From contig JADGHP010000007.1 in the NCBI GenBank assembly GCA_019683855.1, positions 1 through 33,677 on the forward strand: a stretch of 33,677 nucleotides of DNA, written 5' to 3'. This document shows, in pieces, positions 16,539 to 22,828 of this stretch. This stretch comes from Thermoleophilia bacterium (GTDB lineage Bacteria; Actinomycetota; Thermoleophilia; Gaiellales; Gaiellaceae). A program made the position numbers and the translations under genes. A model generated the notes under the pieces. It worked only from the letters and a program-made list of their open reading frames with translations, was not told where the DNA came from and did not search any database. The number at the start of each line of letters is the position of its first letter. Positions within the stretch are counted from its first letter, which is position 1.

Positions 16539-17500
16539 TCGTCCGCTTCGGACTCGACGCCTTGCCGGACGTGTGCGCGGAGGCCGGCGTGACCGCCCCG
16601 CTCGTCGTCGCGAGCCCGCGCTGGGACCGCATCGAGCTGCCGCTGGAGGAGCATGCGCGCTGGCGCGAGGCGCCCTCGCACCGCCTCGAGGAGGCGGCCG
16701 CCCAGGCTCGGGGAGCCGGGGGCGTCGTCGCCGTCGGCGGCGGCAGCGCCATCGACCTCGGCAAGGCGATCTCCGCCGCGACCGGCCTGCCGCTCGTCTC
16801 GGTGCCGACGACGTACGCCGGCGCGGAATGGACGACCTACTACGGGATCCGCAGCCCCGAGCGGCGGCTGCGCGGCGGCGGCGCGGGCGCGCACCCGGCC
16901 GGGATCGTCTACGACGTCGACCTGACGCTCGAGCTCCCCCGCGAGACGACCGTCGGCACGGCGCTGAACGCGCTCGCGCACTGCGCGGAGGCGCTCTACG
17001 CCCACGGTCGCAACGACGCCGCCGACGAGCACGCCCTCGCCGGCGCCCGGCTGATCTCCGAGTGGCTGCCGCGGGTCGTCGCGTCGCCGCGCGACCGCGA
17101 GGCGCGCACGGAGCTGCTGCGCGGCGCCTGTCACGGCGGGGCCGCGCTCGCCGGCTCGATGCTCGCGCTGGGGCATGCGATGGCCCAGGCCGTCGGGGGC
17201 CGCTACGGGCTCCCGCACGGCACGCTCAACGGCATCTGCCTGCCGCCGGCGCTCCGCTTCAACGCGCGCTTCGCGCCGGAGGCGCTGCGACGGTTCGCCG
17301 AGGCGGTCGGCGGCCAGCCGGCCGAGCGAGTCGAGGAGCTGGCGCGCCTCGGCGGGCCGACGCGGCTGCGCGATCTCGGCGTGCCCGAGCAGGATCTGCC
17401 CGAGCTGGCGGCCGCCGCGGCGCGCCGTGCCGGCAACCAGGCGAACCCGCAGCCGGCGAGCCCGGCGGAGATCGAGCAGCTGCTGCGCTCGGTCTGGTGA
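16535..17500 (+). CDS. Iron-type alcohol dehydrogenase superfamily, maleylacetate reductase-like
   Basis: This 321-residue NAD(P)-dependent dehydrogenase has the nucleotide-binding GGGSAID (68-74) followed by GKAISAATGLPLVSVPTTYAG in short segments. The all-helical domain has N145-x3-H149 (in LNALAHCAEALYA), H214 and H228 (GLPHGTLNG). Asn145 stands where metal-dependent iron alcohol dehydrogenases carry Asp, as is usual in maleylacetate reductases, so metal use is uncertain. Maleylacetate reductases act at the end of aromatic-ring degradation, but no ring-cleavage genes are present and the protein is slightly short for that family. The real substrate is open. It is coupled to the LysR gene and ends six bases from a convergent gene. 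Confidence 0.75.
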   Translation: MIVRFGLDALPDVCAEAGVTAPLVVASPRWDRIELPLEEHARWREAPSHRLEEAAAQARGAGGVVAVGGGSAIDLGKAISAATGLPLVSVPTTYAGAEWTTYYGIRSPERRLRGGGAGAHPAGIVYDVDLTLELPRETTVGTALNALAHCAEALYAHGRNDAADEHALAGARLISEWLPRVVASPRDREARTELLRGACHGGAALAGSMLALGHAMAQAVGGRYGLPHGTLNGICLPPALRFNARFAPEALRRFAEAVGGQPAERVEELARLGGPTRLRDLGVPEQDLPELAAAAARRAGNQANPQPASPAEIEQLLRSVW

Positions 17501-17506
17501 GGGCGC

Positions 17507-18235
17507 TCATCGGAAGCGCTGGCCCTCGTCCCGTCGGTACCCCCAGGCGGCGAGCGCGCCGAACGCCGCGGCGAAGGCGGCCAGCGCCAGCCAGTGCGAC
17601 CCGCCCCAGCTTTCGTCTCGCACCGCCGCCCACAGGACCTCGCCCCACTGGCGGGTCGGCAGGTAGGGAGCGACGAGCTCGACCGCGTGCGGGAGCCCGC
17701 TCGGCCCAGTCCACAGGCCGCCCGCGTACGCGAAGCCGAGGTAGAGCAGGTTCGCGACCGGGAGCGCGCCGCGTGCCGGCACCCAGTAGCCGAGCGCGAT
17801 CCCGAGCAGCGCGAGCGGGGTGCTGCCGGCGAGCAGCACGAGCGCGAACCGGCACCAGGCGGCCGCGCCGAGCGAGACGGGACGCGCCGCCACCGCGACC
17901 ACGACGACCGGCACGGTCGCCGCCGTCGCGAACGCGATCGCCGAGGCGACCCTACCGGCGAAGCGGATCCCCGGACCGACCGGCAGCGTCCGCAGGTACG
18001 CCTCCCACGGATCCTCGCGGTCGGTGGCGATCCCGACGCCGAACTGGAAGAAGGCGATGCTGAGCACCGCGTAGGCGGAGAACGACGCCATCAGCACGGC
18101 CGGGTCGGTGTGGCGCCGCGGGAGCCCGAAGGCGACGAAGAAGGCGACCGGCAGGACGAGCGTCGGCACGAGGAACGTCGGATAGCGCGCGAGCTGGCGC
18201 AGCTGCGCGCGGGCATGCAGGAGCGCGAGCTTCAC
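17507..18235 (-). CDS. ABC-2 type permease of the TOMM exporter
   Basis: This 242-residue membrane protein has about six hydrophobic segments. YPTFLVPTLVLPVAFFVAFG near the N terminus is the first segment of ABC-2 permeases. FQFGVGIATDREDPWEAYLR and LRTLPVGPGIRFAG form the cytosolic coupling region of drug and bacteriocin exporters. The GTG start at 18235 overlaps the ATPase stop (GTGA). It is the last gene of the seven-gene TOMM operon. Streptolysin S clusters use two permeases (SagH, SagI), whereas only one is seen here, so a homodimer is likely. Export of the modified peptide, or self-protection, is inferred from context. Confidence 0.85.
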   Translation of the reverse strand: MKLALLHARAQLRQLARYPTFLVPTLVLPVAFFVAFGLPRRHTDPAVLMASFSAYAVLSIAFFQFGVGIATDREDPWEAYLRTLPVGPGIRFAGRVASAIAFATAATVPVVVVAVAARPVSLGAAAWCRFALVLLAGSTPLALLGIALGYWVPARGALPVANLLYLGFAYAGGLWTGPSGLPHAVELVAPYLPTRQWGEVLWAAVRDESWGGSHWLALAAFAAAFGALAAWGYRRDEGQRFR

Positions 18236-19110
18236 GTTTCCGCCTGCGTGAGACCGAGGAACGCCTCCTCGAGGGTCGCCCGCCGCACCTCGAGCCCGTC
18301 GAGCGGGACGCCGCGACGCACGAGCTCGCGGACGACCGCGCCCGCGTCCCGCGCATAGAGCGTCGTGGCGCCGTCGACGTGCTCTCGCCGATCGACGCCC
18401 GGCACGTCGGGGAGGTCGCCGGCGTCGATCCGGATGCGCGTCACGCCGGCCCGGTCGCGAATCGCGGCCACCGGCCCCTCGGCGCGGATCCGTGCGCACG
18501 CGATCACCGCCACGCGGGTGGCGAGCGCCTCGGCCTCCTCGAGGTAGTGCGTCGTCAGGAGCACCGCGCCGCCCGCCGCGGCGTGCTCGGCGATCGCCCG
18601 CCAGACGATGCGTCGAGCCGAGACGTCGAGCCCCGTCGTCGGCTCGTCGAGCACGATCAGCTCGGGGTTGCCCGCGAACGCGAGGGCGACCGCGAGCCGG
18701 CGCCGCTGCCCCCCGGAGAGGCCGCCGTTCTGCCGGTCGGCCAGCCCGGTGAGCTCGAATCGCTCGAGCAGCGCGGCGGTCGCCGCGGGTCGCGGGAAGT
18801 GAGCGCGGACGAGGTCGAGCGTCTCGCGCACCGTGAGCGTCGCCGGCAGGCTCGTCTCCTGCGGGGTGCAGCCCAGCCGCAGCCGCGCCTCCCGCCGACG
18901 AGGGTCGCGCCCGAAGAGGAGCGCTCGGCCGCGGTCGGGCCGGCGCAACCCGACGAGGATCCGGATCGCGGTCGTCTTGCCGGCGCCGTTCGGCCCGAGC
19001 AGCGCGAGGACCTCGCCGCGACGCACCGCGAGGTCGACGTCCTCCAGGGCGACCGTCGTCCCGTACGCACGGGAGACGCCGACGAGCGCGGCCACGGTGC
19101 GCTCGCTCAC
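18232..19110 (-). CDS. ABC transporter ATP-binding protein of the TOMM exporter
   Basis: This 292-residue ATPase has Walker A GPNGAGKTT, Q-loop CTPQETSLP, signature LSGGQRRRLAVA, Walker B LIVLDEPTTGLD and the switch His in TTHYLEEAE. A C-terminal extension of about 80 residues is typical of drug and bacteriocin ABC-2 ATPases of the DrrA/SagG kind. The GTG start at 19110 overlaps the upstream CPBP stop by four bases and gives the standard N terminus; the open frame upstream is a shadow of other genes. It pairs with the permease that follows. Confidence 0.92.
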   Translation of the reverse strand: MSERTVAALVGVSRAYGTTVALEDVDLAVRRGEVLALLGPNGAGKTTAIRILVGLRRPDRGRALLFGRDPRRREARLRLGCTPQETSLPATLTVRETLDLVRAHFPRPAATAALLERFELTGLADRQNGGLSGGQRRRLAVALAFAGNPELIVLDEPTTGLDVSARRIVWRAIAEHAAAGGAVLLTTHYLEEAEALATRVAVIACARIRAEGPVAAIRDRAGVTRIRIDAGDLPDVPGVDRREHVDGATTLYARDAGAVVRELVRRGVPLDGLEVRRATLEEAFLGLTQAET

Positions 19111-19493
19111 GGCGGACGCTCCTCGAGCAGGACGAGCGCGTCGTAGGTTGCATGAGCGAGGACGGCGACGGCGAGACCGCCCGGCGCAAGCGAGACGGCC
19201 CCGAGCGCGGCCGCGAGGGCGGCATGCGTCGCGACTGCCCGACCGCGCGATCGCGGGAGGTGCGCCGCTGCGAACGCGACGGAGGTCGCCGCGAGCGCGA
19301 AGCCCGGGCCGCGACGCCGCAGTAGGCGGAGCGCCGCGCCTCGCCACAGGAGCTCCTCGAGCGCGGCGGTCGTCATCGCCGCCGCGAGCACGCGCCGCTC
19401 GTGCGCCTCAGGCCTGCGCGGCCGCGGCCAGCGGCCGGCCGCCGCCGCATACAGGGTGGCGCCGAGAGCGAGGCCTGCGACCGGCTGCATCAT
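19107..19493 (-). CDS. CPBP family intramembrane metalloprotease (SagE-like position)
   Basis: This 128-residue membrane protein has the CPBP/CAAX-protease motifs EExxxR (E46, E47, R51 in LEELLWR), a second-motif His (H78 in FAAAHL) and HxxxD (H114, D118). It is short for the family, with about four hydrophobic segments, but keeps all the catalytic motifs. In streptolysin-like clusters the CPBP protein (SagE) is associated with leader removal or immunity. Here it sits between the dehydrogenase and exporter genes with four-base overlaps on both sides, so the same role is inferred. The ATG at 19493 is followed by a second in-frame ATG. Confidence 0.85.
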   Translation of the reverse strand: MMQPVAGLALGATLYAAAAGRWPRPRRPEAHERRVLAAAMTTAALEELLWRGAALRLLRRRGPGFALAATSVAFAAAHLPRSRGRAVATHAALAAALGAVSLAPGGLAVAVLAHATYDALVLLEERPP

Positions 19494-20317
19494 CCTCCGC
19501 CCTTCCGGGAGCCGATGCAGACGAGGTACAGCGATCCGCGGTCCACCCCGTCGAGCCCGAGCACCTCGTCGACGCGATGGTCGTAGAAGCCGCCGAGCGG
19601 AACGGCGGCGAGACCGAGGGCGGTCGCCGCCAGGAGCAGGTTCTGCGCGACGTGGCCGGCCTCGAGCAACGCGAAGCGGTAGGCGCGGAGCCCGTACTTG
19701 AAGCGCGAACGCCAGAAGGTCGCGGCGATGACGACGGTCGAGGCCGCGGCGGACGCGAGCGCGGGGTACGCGGTTGCCTCGGCGAGGCCGGCGGCGGGCC
19801 CGAGCGGCTCGAGGCCCCGCTCGAGCGGCTCGAATCGGTAGAGGCCGGGCGCGAGGCCCTCGACGCGCGTGGCCGCCACGTAGAGGTCGAGCGGGTAGAG
19901 CGCTCCTCCCGAGGGCGCGGCGCGGAGCGGCTGCTGCCAGCCGTCCTCGTCCGCGAGCGCTCCGGTGACGCCGTATGCGGCGTCGAGCAAGGCGGCGAGC
20001 GTCGCTCCGCCGAGCGGCTCGTCGCCGAGCTCGCGGGCGGAGCGCCGCGCCGCGATTGTCGCTCCGAGCGGCGCGGCGAGCGGGGCGGGCTCGGGAAGCG
20101 GCAGCAGGGGCAGCTCCGGGTGACGGTGCGACGCCAGCGTCACGGCGCGGCGAAGCTCCGGGGAGGCGGCGAGACGCACCGCGCCGGCGAGCTGCCTGGC
20201 CGCCGTGGCGGGCACGAGCTTCGAGGCTTCGTGGTAGAGCTCGGCCGGGTCGTCGAGATCGGGCGGCTCCGCGTAGACGACGCTCGCGAGCCGTGCCGGG
20301 CTCTGCAGCTCGGTCAT
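19490..20317 (-). CDS. SagB-type FMN-dependent azoline dehydrogenase
   Basis: This 275-residue nitroreductase-fold enzyme oxidises azolines to azoles in thiazole/oxazole-modified peptides. Segments are RRSAREL (91-97), AAPSGGALYPLDLYV (133-147) and the K207-Y208 pair in FKYGLRAYRF, matching the Lys-Tyr pair shown to be essential in McbC/BalhB-type enzymes. EAGHVAQNLLLAATALGLAA and VPLGGFYD follow. The ATG start at 20317 overlaps the YcaO stop (ATGA). Its presence predicts that at least some rings in the product are aromatic azoles. Confidence 0.92.
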   Translation of the reverse strand: MTELQSPARLASVVYAEPPDLDDPAELYHEASKLVPATAARQLAGAVRLAASPELRRAVTLASHRHPELPLLPLPEPAPLAAPLGATIAARRSARELGDEPLGGATLAALLDAAYGVTGALADEDGWQQPLRAAPSGGALYPLDLYVAATRVEGLAPGLYRFEPLERGLEPLGPAAGLAEATAYPALASAAASTVVIAATFWRSRFKYGLRAYRFALLEAGHVAQNLLLAATALGLAAVPLGGFYDHRVDEVLGLDGVDRGSLYLVCIGSRKGGG

Positions 20318-21579
20318 GGGAAGGGGTGCGGGTCGAGGTTCAGCTCGGAGATCCGGAGCGGACGTGCGCGGAGGCCGAGCGCGGCGGGGGCGGTGCGCAG
20401 CCTCTCCCCGCCGAGGAAGCAGGCGTCCTGGCGCACGTCCAGCGGACAGAGCTCGGGCGCGACGGCGCGGACGACGTGCAGGCCCAGCTCGGCCACGTCG
20501 GGCGTGGTCGCGTCGACGGCGTAGGGCTCGATCCCACAGGCGACGAGCCGCGCGACGAGCGCCTCGAGCTGCTCCGTCGTGTCCTGCCCCTCGAGCGGCT
20601 TCACGTCTCGGATCGGCCGACGGGCGGGGGAGGCCGTGAGGAAGTCCGCTCGCGCCGCGTTCGCCGGCTCGGCGTAGACGCGGATGTGGTCGCCGAAGGA
20701 GACGACGTCGGAGAAGTCGTCCCGAAAGCGTGGAGCGGCGCTTCGCATCCGGCGCGCGGCGCCGTGGCTCGCGTACGCCTCCGCGACGGCCTTCCGGTAC
20801 GCGCCGGCCGGGTCGGGCGCCGCGGCCGCACCGGCGGCGAGCGAGCCGGCGGCGTCGCGGACGACCGCGAGCGCCGTCGGCACGTCGTGGACGACCGACA
20901 GGTCGACGACGTCGAGGCGGAGACGGCTGGCGGCGAGGTAGCGCCGCTCCCAGGCGACGAGCTCCGGAACGCTCGAGATCTCGAGGAGCGGCAGCGAGAG
21001 GCGGGCGCGCCACGCCAGCATGAACGCGTCGCGCTCGACCAGCTCGAGCAGCCCGGCGAGCGCCGCCTCCTCGAACGACCCGCCGCACGCGAGCCCGCTG
21101 CTCGTCGAGTAGCCGATCGGCTCCTCGCCGTCGGCGAGCGCGTCCCAGCGCAGGTAGACGAGCTGCGCGGGCAGGAAGACCCGCGCGCCGTCGGCGAGCG
21201 AGCGGCCCTCGGTCCAGCGGACGCGCGTGCGGCGCGTGAACGGGACGAAGGGGAAGCTTGCTCGCCGGTACTGGTCGGGCGCGAAGAGCGCGAACCGTTC
21301 CGGGTCGACGGCGCCGTCGAGCTCGCAGGCGCGCGCGAGGGGCAGGCCCGCGGGCGGCTCCGCGGCTGCGTACCGTTCGATCGCCTCCCCGAGGGCCGCG
21401 GCGCGGGCGGCCGCCGGGTCGGCGGCGTAGCCGGCGCCGCCGCCGTCGAGGTCGTCCGCCGGCGCCGGCCCGAGCGCGACGACGTGCGTCAGGCGGGAGT
21501 CGTCGGGCGCTGCGAGGAGCGCGTCGGCGTGGGCGACGATGCCCACGTAGCGCGAGCAGGCGGCCTCCAACCCGATCAC
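20314..21579 (-). CDS. YcaO-family azoline-forming cyclodehydratase (TOMM D protein)
   Basis: This 421-residue YcaO enzyme uses ATP to activate the peptide backbone so that Cys, Ser or Thr side chains cyclise to azolines. ATP-site segments are GEAIERY (64-70) and the conserved stretch at 158-186 (SSGLACGGSFEEA, then LLELVERDAF). The extreme C terminus is P417-H-P419-F-P421, a PxPxP motif diagnostic of TOMM cyclodehydratases as opposed to other YcaO classes. I chose the GTG at 21579, which overlaps the upstream stop by four bases like every junction in this operon. A GTG four codons earlier (21591) is the alternative. It is separate from, not fused to, its E1-like partner. Confidence 0.95.
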   Translation of the reverse strand: MIGLEAACSRYVGIVAHADALLAAPDDSRLTHVVALGPAPADDLDGGGAGYAADPAAARAAALGEAIERYAAAEPPAGLPLARACELDGAVDPERFALFAPDQYRRASFPFVPFTRRTRVRWTEGRSLADGARVFLPAQLVYLRWDALADGEEPIGYSTSSGLACGGSFEEAALAGLLELVERDAFMLAWRARLSLPLLEISSVPELVAWERRYLAASRLRLDVVDLSVVHDVPTALAVVRDAAGSLAAGAAAAPDPAGAYRKAVAEAYASHGAARRMRSAAPRFRDDFSDVVSFGDHIRVYAEPANAARADFLTASPARRPIRDVKPLEGQDTTEQLEALVARLVACGIEPYAVDATTPDVAELGLHVVRAVAPELCPLDVRQDACFLGGERLRTAPAALGLRARPLRISELNLDPHPFP

Positions 21580-22517
21580 AGCCGACTCCACGGGAGCGGT
21601 GGCGCGACCCCGGCCGCCGGCGAGCAGGCGGGGCAACGGGGGACGCGCAGCACGCGGTGGGCGTCGATCCGGAGTCCCCCCTCGAGCTCGAGCGCGTACA
21701 GGACGCCCGGCACGGCGGGGTCGCGCGTCGCCAGCCAGCGCAGGAGCAGCGTCGCGGCGAGGCCGGCGAGCGCCGCCGCGAGCGCGACCGGTTGCGGGTA
21801 GGAGGCCGGCACGCGCTCGAGCTCCGCGAGGAGCGCGGGCTCGCCGAGCGCGGCGCCGCGTCGGTGGCGGTAGCAAGCGTGGCAGCAGGTCTCGCCCGGG
21901 ACGAAGAGCGGGCCGAGCGCGGCGAGGCGGCCGTTGAAGGGGAGCACCTGGAGCCAGGGCAGCCGGCGCTCGAGTTGGCGCTCGTTCCAGCGCTCGAGCA
22001 GGGGCAGCTCCGCCGGGCTCGGCGCGGCGACCGCCGCGTCCGCGTCCAGCTCGTCCTCCCAGTCCACGGCCGTCACCTCCCCGACGACCGGCTCGAGCAG
22101 CGCGACGAGCCGGCGCGCGCACTCGGAGTCGCCGGCGACGGCCGCCTCCGCCCGGGCGAGCCGAGCCTCCGCTTCGGCGGGGGGCGTGCCGGGGACGAGG
22201 GCGGCGCACAACGCCGCCGTCTCGCCCGCGCCGGGGCCGGCGACGACGAGCCGGTGCGCGCGCAGCTCCGCCACGACCGCGCGCACCGCCGCCTCCGCGA
22301 CGCCGAGCTCCGCCGCGGCCTGGGCCGGTGTGCGCGTGCCGTCGAGCAGCGGCAACAGGCCGTCGAGCAGCGCGAGCGCCCGCTCGCCGCCGAGGACGAC
22401 GATCTCGTCGCCGTACTCGAGCACGAGCCGCCCGTCGTGGGCGGCGCGGCGGAGCCAGGGGGCGAGGAGGGGACGCTCCTCGAGCGACCCCTCCTCCACT
22501 GCGAGCCCGGTGCTCAC
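21576..22517 (-). CDS. TOMM E1-like/ocin-ThiF partner with RiPP recognition element (C protein)
   Basis: This 313-residue protein matches the cyclodehydratase partner that binds the leader peptide and presents it to YcaO. Residues about 20-92 look like a winged-helix RiPP recognition element (LVLEYGDEIVVLGG, LLDGLLPLLDGTRT, ELGVAEAAVRAVVAELRAHR). The rest resembles a degenerate ThiF/E1 domain without a clear GxGxxG. C212/C215 (in CCHACY) and C295/C298 (in CPAC) form a likely structural Zn tetrathiolate. The GTG at 22517 overlaps the precursor stop (GTGA); an ATG ten codons upstream would run deep into the precursor gene and is rejected. It is a divergent member of the SagC group, so family assignment rests partly on context. 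Confidence 0.85.
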   Translation of the reverse strand: MSTGLAVEEGSLEERPLLAPWLRRAAHDGRLVLEYGDEIVVLGGERALALLDGLLPLLDGTRTPAQAAAELGVAEAAVRAVVAELRAHRLVVAGPGAGETAALCAALVPGTPPAEAEARLARAEAAVAGDSECARRLVALLEPVVGEVTAVDWEDELDADAAVAAPSPAELPLLERWNERQLERRLPWLQVLPFNGRLAALGPLFVPGETCCHACYRHRRGAALGEPALLAELERVPASYPQPVALAAALAGLAATLLLRWLATRDPAVPGVLYALELEGGLRIDAHRVLRVPRCPACSPAAGVAPPLPWSRL

Positions 22518-22648
22518 TTCTTGCCGCTGCCCCCGCAGCAGCTGCACGACATGCAGCAGCAGAGCGTCAGCGTCATGGCGAGCGGGGTGCGGCTGCGCCC
22601 GCGTCGCTCGATCTCGAGGTCGAGCTCCCTCGCGACCTCTCTCAGCAT
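22514..22648 (-). CDS. TOMM precursor peptide with Cys-rich core (SagA-like)
   Basis: This 44-residue peptide has a charged helical leader (about 1-24, MLREVARELDLEIERRGRSR at its start). The short core contains TLTLCCCMSCSCCGGSGKK, with Cys at 30, 31, 32, 35, 37 and 38, Ser at 34, 36 and 41, and Thr at 26 and 28. The design (charged leader, Cys run, Gly/Ser/Lys tail) parallels the streptolysin S precursor. The ATG at 22648 is set by a strong Shine-Dalgarno AAAGGAGG five bases upstream and gives a gene coupled to the E1-like gene by GTGA. An in-frame ATG at 22777 would put the promoter inside the gene and is rejected. The cleavage site is unknown; a cut after the PLA at 22-24 is possible. Confidence 0.93.
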   Translation of the reverse strand: MLREVARELDLEIERRGRSRTPLAMTLTLCCCMSCSCCGGSGKK

Positions 22649-22653
22649 GCTTC

Positions 22654-22661
22654 CTCCTTTT
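22654..22661 (-). promoter_or_regulatory. Strong Shine-Dalgarno site of the TOMM precursor gene
   Basis: AAAGGAGG on the minus strand lies five bases before the precursor ATG. It is the clearest ribosome binding site in the window, contrasts with the many apparently leaderless genes, and fixes the start of the 44-residue peptide. Confidence 0.75.
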
Positions 22662-22676
22662 CTGGACGACGCCGCC

Positions 22677-22705
22677 ACCCTAGCGTTGTCAGAGCTGACA
22701 ATCAA
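22677..22705 (-). promoter_or_regulatory. Promoter of the TOMM operon (-35 TTGATT, -10 TAGGGT)
   Basis: On the minus strand TTGATT (22705-22700) and TAGGGT (22682-22677) are separated by exactly 17 bases and sit about 29 bases before the precursor ATG. That leaves a short leader with a strong ribosome binding site. The elements fit a housekeeping sigma factor promoter. A perfect dyad fills the spacer. Confidence 0.6.
22686..22701. promoter_or_regulatory. Inverted-repeat operator inside the TOMM promoter spacer
   Basis: TTGTCAG-AG-CTGACAA is a perfect 7-bp dyad with a 2-base centre lying almost wholly between the -35 and -10 of the TOMM operon promoter. A dimeric repressor bound there would block RNA polymerase. 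No regulator gene is part of the operon. The divergent flavoprotein gene starts about 130 bases away. Confidence 0.6.
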
Positions 22706-22812
22706 GACGGCTCTTTCGGACGTGTCCGCGAGCGTGGCTCGCCCGCTCCGGCCCACATGGCCACGCCGCCCAGACATAGCAACTGCTTATGCATTTCATT
22801 AGCGAGATCGGA

Positions 22813-22818
22813 TATAGT
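22813..22818 (+). promoter_or_regulatory. -10 box TATAGT ahead of the sulfur operon
   Basis: TATAGT, an almost ideal -10 in an AT-richer island (22778-22818), ends ten bases before the GTG start at 22829. No Shine-Dalgarno site is present, so a leaderless or near-leaderless transcript is likely. A -35 is not obvious. Confidence 0.5.
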
Positions 22819-22828
22819 CACGGGCGTT

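Noticed and set aside
17500-17530. GCGCT/AGCGC pair as a terminator between convergent genes
   Set aside because: The 5-bp stem has a loose loop and no U-run, and it extends into the permease coding region; it is expected by chance in such GC-rich DNA.
22514-22777. 87-residue version of the TOMM precursor starting at 22777
   Set aside because: The strong ribosome binding site sits directly before the ATG at 22648, and the promoter and operator would lie inside the longer gene.
22328-22828. N-terminal extension of the flavoprotein into the TOMM operon region
   Set aside because: The added sequence is antisense to the E1-like and precursor genes, and the FAD-binding strand starts properly from GTG 22829.
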